NCBI GenBank assembly: GCA_031289445.1
Contig: JAITPL010000226.1
Coordinates: 1 to 12,233 of the forward strand
Direction: 5' to 3'
From: Tannerella sp.
GTDB taxonomy: Bacteria; Bacteroidota; Bacteroidia; Bacteroidales; Tannerellaceae
Length of the DNA: 12,233 bases
A program made the position numbers and the translations under genes. Shown piece after piece: positions 1-10,379 of the stretch; position 1 is the stretch's first letter, and the number at the start of each line of letters is the position of its first letter. The notes under the pieces are model-generated. The model saw only the letters and a list, made by a program, of their open reading frames with translations. It made no database searches and was not told the origin of the DNA.

Positions 1-92
1 GCAAGTTTCAATGCTTCGGATACCGCCTTTTTCTGACCGAATGAAACGGCAGTAATCAGGCATAGTACAATTGTGAATCCTAATCTTTTCAT
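1..92 (-). CDS. Partial exported protein downstream of gyrA, probably a TPR protein
   Basis: Only the first 30 codons are in the window; the gene runs off the left edge. The translation starts MKRLGFTIVLCLITAVSFGQ and continues KKAVSEALKLA. This is a clear signal peptide: two basic residues, a hydrophobic core, and a likely cleavage site near SFG|Q, followed by a lysine- and alanine-rich helix start. The protein should be exported to the periplasm or envelope. The start lies 27 bp after the gyrA stop on the same strand, so it is probably co-transcribed with gyrA. In Bacteroides and relatives, gyrA is commonly followed by an exported tetratricopeptide-repeat protein whose mature part begins with a similar QKK-V-EA pattern, and that is the basis for the name. 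No TPR repeat is visible in the fragment, so the family call is inference from position and N-terminus; the signal peptide is seen directly. Confidence 0.6.
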   Translation of the reverse strand, partial: MKRLGFTIVLCLITAVSFGQKKAVSEALKL

Positions 93-119
93 TTTCTTAA
101 GAATTTTGAGTTATTAAAT

Positions 120-2819
120 CTATTTGTCTGTATCATCATTTTCAATCTCTTCTTCGATGTCATCGTCAATATCTTCTTCAATCTCATCTTCGATGTCATC
201 TATCTCCTCGATGTCGGTGTCCTCGGCGTCTTCGGCGTCCTCGATGTTTTCTTCCAAAAAATCGACCGGAACATTCTTGAGCGCTTCCTCTGCAATTTCC
301 GCTTCCTCGGTGAGCTTTTTGTTGGCAATCTTTTCTTCCTCGCTTTCCGAAAGAACCTTGCATACAGAGGCTATCTCGTCGTTGCGCTTATCAAGATTTA
401 TCAATTTTACGCCCTGAGTTGCACGTCCAACGAGCCGCAAATTTACAACATTTATTCGAATTGTCATGCCGGACTTATTAATTATCATCAAATCATTTTC
501 GTCCGTTACGGTTTTAATGTCAACCAGCTTGCCTGTTTTTTCGGTTACATTGATGGTTTTGACGCCCTTGCCTCCGCGATTGGTTATGCGGTAATCATCT
601 ATTTTTGAGCGTTTTCCGAAACCTTTCTCCGAAACTACGAGGATTGATTCCTTCTCCGGATTTTTTATGCAAACCATACCTATTACGCAGTCGTCGGCGC
701 CATCAAATTTTACTGCCCGCACTCCCTGAGAATTACGTCCCACGGGGCGCACCTTGCTTTCGGGGAAGCGGATGGCGCGACCGTTTTTCTTGGCTATCAC
801 TATGTTGTTGTTGCCGTTAGTCATGCGTACCTGTATCAGTCCGTCGTCTTCGAGCAGTACTATGGCGTTGACGCCTTTCTGACGCGGATGCGAATAGGCT
901 TCGAGCCGGGTCTTTTTGATCATGCCGTGCTTTGTGCAGAACACGAGGTAGTGCGACTTGACAAACTCGGTATCGGTTGTCAGGTTTTTGACTCTGATAA
1001 AGGCATTCACGCGGTCGTCCGAATCGATGTTGAGCACGTTCTGTATCGCCCGTCCCTTAGTGTTGCGGGCGCCTTCGGGTATCTCATAGACGCGCTTCCA
1101 ATAGCAGCGTCCCTTAGCCGTGAAAAACATCAGAGTGGCGTGCATTGACGCAGGATAGATATATTCGACGAAATCCTCCTCGCGCGTTTCCGAGCCTTTA
1201 GAGCCTACGCCGCCGCGAGCTTGAGCACGAAAATCCGAGAGTGGCGTACGCTTGATATATCCCAAGTGCGAGAGGGTGATAATCATCTCGTCATCGGCAT
1301 AGTAGTCTTCGGGATTCATGTCCGCCGAAGCATAGTCGATGTCGGTGCGACGCTCGTCGCCGTATTTGTCGATTATTTCCTGAAACTCGTCTTTTATCAC
1401 TTTTAACAAAACTTCTTCATTATCAAGTATTTCCTTCAAGCCGATGATCAGTTTTTCTATATCTGCAAACTCGGAGCGCAGTTTGTCCTGTTCCAGACCG
1501 GTCAGTTGGCGCAAACGCATCTCCACGATTGCACGCGACTGTACTTCCGAAAGTCCGAAGCGCGTCATAAGGTTGGCAACAGCTTCCTGCGGATTGCTCG
1601 ATTTCTTGATTATTGCTATCACCTCGTCGATATTATCCGAGGCTATAATCAGTCCCTGAAGTATATGCAGCCGTTCTTCGGCTTTTCTGAGGTCGTACTT
1701 GGTGCGACGTATAACGACTTCCTTGCGGTGGTCAACGAAGTAGCCAATCATATCCTTTAGATTCATCAACTTGGGACGTCCATTCACTAAAGCAATATTA
1801 TTGACGCTGAACGACGACTGCAGAGCCGTCATCTTGTAGAGCTTGTTCAACACTATGCTGGCATTGGCTTCGCGCCTTATATCGACCACTATGCGCATAC
1901 CGCTGCGGTCGGATTCGTCATTGACGTTCGAGATGCCTTCAATGCGCTTGTCGGTAACAAGCTCGGCTATGTATTTGATTAGCTCGGCTTTATTGACGAG
2001 ATATGGTATTTCGGAAATGACAATTTTATCGTGGGTCGTACCGCTTTCTATCTCGGCTTTGCCGCGCAACACTATGCGACCGCGCCCTGTCTCGAAGGCT
2101 TCTTTTACTCCCTGATATCCGAAGATGGTAGCGCCTGTCGGGAAGTCGGGAGCCTTGACGTACTTCATCAAGCCGTCTATATCTATGTCGCCTTTCGCAT
2201 CGACGTAGGCCTGACATGCCAGCAGGACTTCCTTCATATTGTGAGGCGGCATGTTGGTAGCCATACCTACAGCTATACCCGAAGCGCCGTTAATCAGCAG
2301 GTTAGGTATCCGCGTAGGCAGGACAATAGGCTCGCGCAACGTATCGTCGAAGTTGAACTGGAAATCTACAGTATCCTTGTCGATATCGCGAAGCATTTCT
2401 TCGGCCAGCTTGCTGAGACGAGCCTCCGTATAACGCATGGCCGCAGGGCTGTCGCCGTCAACCGAGCCGAAGTTTCCCTGTCCGTCAACCAGGGTATAGC
2501 GCATCGACCATTTCTGTGCCAAACGGACCATCGCAAAGTAAACCGAGGAATCACCGTGGGGGTGATATTTACCCAATACCTCGCCGACTATTCTTGCCGA
2601 CTTCTTGTAGGGCTGGTCGGAGCGATTACCTAACTCGTTCATACCGAATAGGATACGCCTGTGTACCGGCTTGAAGCCGTCCCTCACGTCCGGTAGGGCA
2701 CGCGACACGATGACCGACATTGAATAATCAATGTACGCGGACTTCATCTCACTATTGATGTCAATTTTAATAATTCTGTCTTCTAACAATTTTTCTTCTG
2801 ACGTCTGTTCTTCTGTCAT
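120..2819 (-). CDS. gyrA: DNA gyrase subunit A
   Basis: This is the breakage-reunion subunit of DNA gyrase, which with GyrB introduces negative supercoils using ATP in the cytoplasm. The 899-residue protein is complete (E. coli GyrA has 875). The N-terminal winged-helix/tower region has the canonical stretches around residues 31-60 and 84-97. The catalytic tyrosine is Tyr130 in the [10 protein letters not shown] motif. The quinolone-resistance region reads [10 protein letters not shown], with Ser91 at the position of E. coli Ser83 and Phe95 where E. coli has Asp87. The C-terminal beta-pinwheel starts near residue 510 and holds the GyrA box QARGGVG at 533-539, which argues for GyrA rather than ParC. 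Residues 856-899 form an almost purely Asp/Glu/Ile tail. The start at 2819 places the conserved DRIIKIDI segment near the N-terminus, as in other Bacteroidota GyrAs. No Shine-Dalgarno sequence is seen, which is usual for the phylum. The gene is divergent from lacZ and probably leads a two-gene unit with the exported protein at 1-92. Confidence 0.97.
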   Translation of the reverse strand: MTEEQTSEEKLLEDRIIKIDINSEMKSAYIDYSMSVIVSRALPDVRDGFKPVHRRILFGMNELGNRSDQPYKKSARIVGEVLGKYHPHGDSSVYFAMVRLAQKWSMRYTLVDGQGNFGSVDGDSPAAMRYTEARLSKLAEEMLRDIDKDTVDFQFNFDDTLREPIVLPTRIPNLLINGASGIAVGMATNMPPHNMKEVLLACQAYVDAKGDIDIDGLMKYVKAPDFPTGATIFGYQGVKEAFETGRGRIVLRGKAEIESGTTHDKIVISEIPYLVNKAELIKYIAELVTDKRIEGISNVNDESDRSGMRIVVDIRREANASIVLNKLYKMTALQSSFSVNNIALVNGRPKLMNLKDMIGYFVDHRKEVVIRRTKYDLRKAEERLHILQGLIIASDNIDEVIAIIKKSSNPQEAVANLMTRFGLSEVQSRAIVEMRLRQLTGLEQDKLRSEFADIEKLIIGLKEILDNEEVLLKVIKDEFQEIIDKYGDERRTDIDYASADMNPEDYYADDEMIITLSHLGYIKRTPLSDFRAQARGGVGSKGSETREEDFVEYIYPASMHATLMFFTAKGRCYWKRVYEIPEGARNTKGRAIQNVLNIDSDDRVNAFIRVKNLTTDTEFVKSHYLVFCTKHGMIKKTRLEAYSHPRQKGVNAIVLLEDDGLIQVRMTNGNNNIVIAKKNGRAIRFPESKVRPVGRNSQGVRAVKFDGADDCVIGMVCIKNPEKESILVVSEKGFGKRSKIDDYRITNRGGKGVKTINVTEKTGKLVDIKTVTDENDLMIINKSGMTIRINVVNLRLVGRATQGVKLINLDKRNDEIASVCKVLSESEEEKIANKKLTEEAEIAEEALKNVPVDFLEENIEDAEDAEDTDIEEIDDIEDEIEEDIDDDIEEEIENDDTDK

Positions 2820-2941
2820 TTTATAGTTTTTTAATTCAACATCTGCTTTATGAGCCTTGATTCTATCAGTATATTACATAACAAAACATACAAAAATCGT
2901 CTCAAAAATCACGCTAAAGTACTGCTTTTTTGTCATATAGC

Positions 2942-2949
2942 CAAATTTA
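2942..2949 (-). promoter_or_regulatory. Possible gyrA -7 promoter element
   Basis: Read on the minus strand this is TAAATTTG, a match to the Bacteroidota -7 consensus TAnnTTTG, and it is the only full match I found facing gyrA in this intergenic region. It lies about 123 bp upstream of the gyrA start. No TTTG or TTG is seen about 20 bp further upstream, where a C/T-rich tract sits instead. The call is therefore weak and could be chance in AT-rich DNA. Confidence 0.25.
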
Positions 2950-3087
2950 AGACCGTTTTTTTTTCACCCCCCACCCTGAAATTTTTCGTAATATCCTGAA
3001 AATTAAAGCTCTATCACGATATATTTTTTTTTCAACACTCATTGCAAGATATAACCTCCGTGAAAAAACTTTTCCCATTCCCCGCAA

Positions 3088-3118
3088 CTGTAAATCTCGA
3101 TATTTTCATGTACTTTTG
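3088..3118 (+). promoter_or_regulatory. lacZ promoter, Bacteroidota type
   Basis: The -7 element is TACTTTTG (3111-3118), matching TAnnTTTG and followed by C. Exactly 20 bases upstream of it is CTG (3088-3090), a one-base variant of the -33 TTG. Transcription should begin near 3123-3126, leaving a leader of only about 8-16 nt before the ATG. A diverged copy of the same 59-bp sequence with a perfect TTG precedes the gene at the right edge, which supports the alignment of both boxes. Confidence 0.65.
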
Positions 3119-3132
3119 CGGCGCTAATTTAA

Positions 3133-6543
<3,411 letters not shown>

Positions 6544-6571
6544 ATATAGAAGGTAGAAAGTAGAAGGTAGA
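6544..6571. repeat. Tandem heptamer repeat (AGGTAGA)
   Basis: Directly after the lacZ stop codon are four consecutive 7-mers: ATATAGA, AGGTAGA, AAGTAGA, AGGTAGA. Two further perfect AGGTAGA units occur in tandem at 12111-12124, before the last gene. The function is unknown. Confidence 0.6.
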
Positions 6572-6573
6572 AA

Positions 6574-6606
6574 AGACATTCCAAGTCTTCAAGACTTGGA
6601 ATGTCT
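6574..6606. repeat. Perfect 16-bp inverted repeat, possible terminator
   Basis: The arm AGACATTCCAAGTCTT (6574-6589) is followed by a single C and its exact reverse complement AAGACTTGGAATGTCT (6591-6606). It lies 31 bp after the lacZ stop. On the plus strand the hairpin is followed by A-rich rather than T-rich sequence, so it is a poor intrinsic terminator for lacZ. On the minus strand it is followed by TTTTC, which would suit a terminator for transcripts coming from the right. It could equally be a member of a dispersed palindromic repeat family. Confidence 0.7.
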
Positions 6607-6641
6607 AAAAAGGTAAAAATCAGAAGATTACTTCCTGCTTC

Positions 6642-6685
6642 GCATGGTGCAATCATAGTCCTATGCTATGAGTCGGGATTCATGC
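6642..6685. repeat. Nested imperfect hairpin
   Basis: An outer stem GCATG (6642-6646) / CATGC (6681-6685) encloses an inner stem TCATAG (6653-6658) / CTATGA (6666-6671), which has a 7-base loop. The structure is visible, but its role is not. It may belong to a non-coding RNA or an intergenic repeat. Confidence 0.35.
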
Positions 6686-6822
6686 CATCCTTGTAGCAAA
6701 GCCATAACCGGTGCATTTTTAAGGTATTTTTTACACTTTTAGACAATAAAAAAGGCACGATGCTAACTTTCGTACTCCAAAAGGGGGTGTTTTGTACAAT
6801 AAACCGCGTGTTTCGTCCTTTC

Positions 6823-6838
6823 TACCATATTTGTGGTA
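6823..6838. promoter_or_regulatory. Candidate operator upstream of susC promoter
   Basis: TACCA (6823-6827) and TGGTA (6834-6838) form an inverted repeat with a 6-base spacer. It ends 22 bp before the TACTTTTG -7 box, around position -37 to -52 relative to a start near 6875. The promoter lacks a good -33 box, so an activator bound here would make sense. That role is inference. Confidence 0.3.
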
Positions 6839-6860
6839 TAGACATATTTTAAGAATCCAC

Positions 6861-6868
6861 TACTTTTG
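6861..6868 (+). promoter_or_regulatory. susC -7 promoter element
   Basis: TACTTTTG followed by CG is identical over 10 bases to the -7 region of lacZ (3111-3120). No TTG or TTTG lies 19-21 bases upstream; the nearest TTTG (6830-6833) is 27 bases away. This fits an activator-dependent promoter. It implies a susC leader of roughly 220 nt. Confidence 0.45.
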
Positions 6869-6951
6869 CGCTTTCATTTATAATTAATATTATGTTATAA
6901 AAAAGCACCAAAAATCATCTTTATTTTCTCAAAACGCCATTTAAGACGCTG

Positions 6952-6983
6952 CAAAGATACGCAACTATTTTCAAATGACCAAA
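6952..6983 (-). promoter_or_regulatory. Consensus minus-strand promoter inside the susC leader
   Basis: Read on the minus strand, TTTG (6983-6980) is followed after exactly 20 bases by TATCTTTG (6959-6952) and then CAGC. Both boxes match the Bacteroidota housekeeping consensus perfectly. Transcription would start near 6946 and run leftwards, away from susC and toward the lacZ 3' end. There is no recognisable minus-strand gene there, so the product would be non-coding or antisense RNA. Confidence 0.6.
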
Positions 6984-7093
6984 TTTTTTGCGATTTTTTT
7001 GCGTATTTTCTTTAAATTACTTATTAAACCCAACTATTAAGCATTTTTCTATTTAACATAATATTAATTATCCATTACAAATTTGTGTTTTTT

Positions 7094-10000
7094 ATGAAGA
7101 AATTTCTACTATTTACTGTCCTGTGTACTCTAAGTATCGGGACAATGTTATCACAGACACGGACGGTGACCGGTAAGGTCTTTTCTGTGGAAGATGATGA
7201 GCCGGTGGCCGGAGCCTCGGTAAAGATTGAAGGTACGACGATCGGTACGATAACCGACAACGGCGGCGCCTTCACTGTTAGCGTACCGCGAGACGCTAAG
7301 ACTTTGACAGTCTCGTATATAGGGTTGAAAACTGTCAGCTTGGCTATTCAAAACAACATGATTATCAACTTGGAGGTAGATTCGCAGAATCTGGAAGAAG
7401 TTGTAGTTGTGGCGTATGGTCAACAACGCAAAGAAGCCGTTACCGGAGCTATTGCTTCGATTAAGGCGGAATCAATTGAAAAGCGGCCTGTATCGGCAGC
7501 TACGGCCGTACTCGAAGGTCAAGCTCTCGGTGTGCAGGTCAACAACTCTTTTGGCGAGCCGGGTTCGGAGGCCTCTATTCGTATTCGCGGCTTCAACTCT
7601 ATTAACGGCGATAATGCGCCACTGTACATTGTTAATGGTGTACCTATGGGAGGAAATGTCGGCGACATCAATCCGAGGGATATCGAATCGGTAACGGTAT
7701 TGAAAGACGCTTCGTCGGCAGCTCTTTATGGGAGCAAGGCGGCGGCAGGCGTTATTCTTATCACTACTAAAGGTGGAGGCCTTGGAAATGAAAAGGTTAC
7801 GGTGCAGGCAGGTTTCACGCAGGGCGTTTATAAACGCGGACTTGCAGAATACGACCGCTTAGAAGCAAAAGACTATATGGAGTCGTACTGGATGGCACGC
7901 AGAAATGCTTTGTTCTCCGGCAATACAGCCAATAAATATAACACTTGGGCAGATGCCAATGTCGATGCACCTCAAGCTGTTAGAGACGGTCTTGTCTATA
8001 ATATTTTCAATAAGGACTGGACAGGCCTGTTTGACGCGAACGGCAAGCTTGTGGCCGACGCCGCCATCCGAAACGGCTACTTGAATGACCTTGACTGGTG
8101 GAAAGATATAGAACGTGTAGGCAATCGCAGTGAGTATTTCGTCAATGCAAACGGTAACACGAAAAAATCCTCGTATTATATGTCATTAGGCTATCTGAAC
8201 GAGGAAGGCTATCTTAAAGGCTCGGCAGGCGAACGTATAACCGGCAACTTGAGAGCCGAAACAAAACCTGCCAACTGGTTTAAAATCGGTGTTACGCTTA
8301 ACGCATCGCACCAGTATTACAACAAAATGAGCGCATCGACTTCCAGTGCAAGCAGTTATATCAATCCGTTTTATTATGCGCGTAATATGGCGCCCATCTA
8401 TCCTGTTCACGTACATGACCCTGAAACCGGCGAATATATTCTTGACGCAGAGGGCAATACACAATACGACAACGGCATAAACGGTGATATTATAAGGCCA
8501 CAGAACAACAATCGCCATATTGCATGGGAAACAGAGCTTAATAAAGATCGCACGTATCGTTCGACGATAGACGGAACGACTTTCGCAGATATATATCTGC
8601 CTGAAAATATCACATTGACTGTGAAGGGAAATCTCAACGGTCGTTACAGTTCCGCCAAGACCTATAACAATGCAATTGTCGGGGACGGCGCCGGCAGAGG
8701 TCGTATGAGTCAGACCGATTACCGTTACACGAATTATATGGTTCAGGAACTGCTCAACTGGAATTACACATTCGGTAGCTTGCATCACGTCGATGCTTTG
8801 ATTGGGCATGAAAATTTTTACTACAATTACCAGTACACATACTTGTACAAACAAGACGAAAAGTTTGCCAACATGATGGAATTATCCAATTTTTCCACCC
8901 TTACAAGCATAAACGGTTATCAATCCGGATATACCAATGAGGGATATTTGGGTCGTGCAGGTTATAACTTCGACCATAAATATTTTGTAGAAGCTTCGGC
9001 GCGTCGAGACGGCTCATCTAGATTTGCCAAAGACAACCGTTGGGGTAATTTCTGGTCTCTTGGCGGCAGCTGGCTGATTTCGCGCGAAGAGTTTATGAGA
9101 TCGCTCGACTGGATCAATTCTCTCAAGTTGCGTGCTGCGTATGGAGAGGTAGGAAAGGAAAGTTCAGCCGATTATTATGCATGGATGGCGCTTTATTATT
9201 CTACCGCCAATGGTGGAAACGGCGCATTATACAAGAATCAGAATGAGGCCATGGATATATCATGGGAGACGACAGGCGCATTCAGCGCTGCTATAGAGGC
9301 ATACCTGTTCAAGCGCTTAAATTTCAGCGTAGAATACTACAACAAAATATCTCATGACTTGTTGTTCGACGTTTCGCTTCCTGCTTCGATGGGCGCCACA
9401 AGCACAGGCGACCGTTTTCCGAGAGTAACGAAAAATTTCGGGTCGGTATCTAATTCGGGTTTGGAAATAGGACTGAATTATGACGTCATTCAGCAACGCG
9501 ACCTTAGATGGAATCTTGGCGTGATGCTGAATTTCCAGAAGTCGGAAGTAAAGGAACTGCCGGACGACTATACCGAAGACGGATATATTTCAGGCATACA
9601 CAAATATGCCGTTGGCGAAAGCATGTATAAATTCTGGATGTACACGTTCGAAGGTATTGACCGTGCGGATGGAAGGTCGCTTTATCGCTTCAATGACGAA
9701 TCCTATTATATTGATGACGAAGACTATAAAGGTACCGGAGCAAAAAAGGAGACAGACGAAACAAGAACCAAGATGGCCCCTGCCAACTATAAGATTATCG
9801 ATGGGCAGGCGTACAGTTATATGTCAACTTATGCTAAAAAAGACTGGGCAGGCTCGGCTATACCCGACTTGTTCGGCTCTTTCAGCACATCATTAAGCTA
9901 CAAGGGATTCACCCTGTCAGGATTGTTTACATACCAATTAGGCGGTAAAATACTTGACTACTCCTATCAGAGCCTTATGTCCACAACGAATACTCCGAGC

Positions 10001-10360
10001 GCATTGCATACGGATGTGTTAAATTCCTGGACGCCCGACCAGATAGGTACAGGTATTGACCCGAAAGGAATTCCCGCGCTTAACACTTCGCAAAGCGGCG
10101 ATAACAATACTGTTTCAAACCGTTTCCTGATTGACGCCGATTATTTCAGCATCAAGAACATAGCGCTGAGTTACGACTTACCAAGCGCTTTTGTGCACAA
10201 ACTGACTCTGGGAGCTATATCTGCCTCAATGTCCTTGGAAAACCTCGCTCTGTTTACCAAGTTGAAAGGTCTAAACCCTCAACAATCGTTTTCAGGAACC
10301 AACGATAACGGATACGGATATTCAAGGATTATGACAGTTGGATTAAACGTAAAATTCTAA
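7094..10360 (+). CDS. SusC/RagA-family TonB-dependent outer-membrane transporter
   Basis: This 1088-residue outer-membrane protein should import oligosaccharides or another nutrient into the periplasm using energy from TonB-ExbBD, with its SusD partner as lid. Features in order: signal peptide (1 to about 20, ending MLS|Q); carboxypeptidase-regulatory-like Ig domain (about 23-98, GKVFSVEDDEPVAGASV); the TonB-box region LEEVVVVAYGQQ (100-111) typical of SusC; plug domain (about 113-228) with IRIRGFNSING and SVTVLKDASSAALYGSKAA; then a 22-strand barrel ending in the beta-signal VGLNVKF with terminal Phe. No N-terminal STN signalling domain is present, so it is not the type that signals directly to an anti-sigma factor. 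ATG at 7094 is preferred; an in-frame GTG at 7085 would only add three residues before MKKFLL. The leader has no Shine-Dalgarno sequence. susD follows after 19 bp, so the two form an operon. The substrate is not readable from sequence; beta-galactosides are suggested only by the neighbouring lacZ. Confidence 0.95.
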   Translation: MKKFLLFTVLCTLSIGTMLSQTRTVTGKVFSVEDDEPVAGASVKIEGTTIGTITDNGGAFTVSVPRDAKTLTVSYIGLKTVSLAIQNNMIINLEVDSQNLEEVVVVAYGQQRKEAVTGAIASIKAESIEKRPVSAATAVLEGQALGVQVNNSFGEPGSEASIRIRGFNSINGDNAPLYIVNGVPMGGNVGDINPRDIESVTVLKDASSAALYGSKAAAGVILITTKGGGLGNEKVTVQAGFTQGVYKRGLAEYDRLEAKDYMESYWMARRNALFSGNTANKYNTWADANVDAPQAVRDGLVYNIFNKDWTGLFDANGKLVADAAIRNGYLNDLDWWKDIERVGNRSEYFVNANGNTKKSSYYMSLGYLNEEGYLKGSAGERITGNLRAETKPANWFKIGVTLNASHQYYNKMSASTSSASSYINPFYYARNMAPIYPVHVHDPETGEYILDAEGNTQYDNGINGDIIRPQNNNRHIAWETELNKDRTYRSTIDGTTFADIYLPENITLTVKGNLNGRYSSAKTYNNAIVGDGAGRGRMSQTDYRYTNYMVQELLNWNYTFGSLHHVDALIGHENFYYNYQYTYLYKQDEKFANMMELSNFSTLTSINGYQSGYTNEGYLGRAGYNFDHKYFVEASARRDGSSRFAKDNRWGNFWSLGGSWLISREEFMRSLDWINSLKLRAAYGEVGKESSADYYAWMALYYSTANGGNGALYKNQNEAMDISWETTGAFSAAIEAYLFKRLNFSVEYYNKISHDLLFDVSLPASMGATSTGDRFPRVTKNFGSVSNSGLEIGLNYDVIQQRDLRWNLGVMLNFQKSEVKELPDDYTEDGYISGIHKYAVGESMYKFWMYTFEGIDRADGRSLYRFNDESYYIDDEDYKGTGAKKETDETRTKMAPANYKIIDGQAYSYMSTYAKKDWAGSAIPDLFGSFSTSLSYKGFTLSGLFTYQLGGKILDYSYQSLMSTTNTPSALHTDVLNSWTPDQIGTGIDPKGIPALNTSQSGDNNTVSNRFLIDADYFSIKNIALSYDLPSAFVHKLTLGAISASMSLENLALFTKLKGLNPQQSFSGTNDNGYGYSRIMTVGLNVKF

Positions 10361-10379
10361 ACATCAAAAGATTACATAT

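Larger units (their letters stand above)
2820..3132. other. Divergent gyrA-lacZ intergenic region
   Basis: This 313-bp stretch separates the divergent gyrA and lacZ starts. It is AT-rich, with T-runs near 2956-2965 and 3027-3034 and a C-rich block near 2967-2974. I see no coding sequence, tRNA or convincing hairpin. Its right end carries the lacZ promoter; its middle carries a weak -7-like element facing gyrA. Confidence 0.7.
6544..7093. other. lacZ-susC intergenic region
   Basis: This is 550 bp without a convincing gene. From left to right it holds AGGTAGA heptamer repeats, a perfect 16-bp inverted repeat, a nested hairpin, a small palindrome, a plus-strand -7 box facing susC, and a minus-strand consensus promoter facing lacZ. 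The last 130 bp are very AT-rich leader. Minus-strand ORFs here are at most about 21 codons long and have no recognisable family. Confidence 0.7.

Noticed and set aside
2031-2633. 200-codon open frame on the plus strand within gyrA
   Set aside because: It is antisense to the most conserved part of gyrA, around the active-site tyrosine, and has no recognisable protein features.
120-2819. Identification as topoisomerase IV subunit A (ParC)
   Set aside because: A GyrA box is present at 533-539, the full pinwheel domain is there, and the N-terminus matches Bacteroidota GyrA rather than ParC.
6642-6685. tRNA or known riboswitch in the lacZ-susC gap
   Set aside because: There is no cloverleaf, no CCA-type end and no recognisable riboswitch core, only a nested hairpin.
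6756-6820. Minus-strand small ORF of 21 codons (MVERTKHAVYCTKHPLLEYES)
   Set aside because: It is too short, lacks a ribosome-binding context and has no known relatives. It could only matter if the proposed minus-strand RNA is real and translated.
8186-8854. 222-codon open frame on the minus strand within susC
   Set aside because: It is antisense to the SusC barrel, with hydrophobic but unrecognisable translation. It is a shadow frame.
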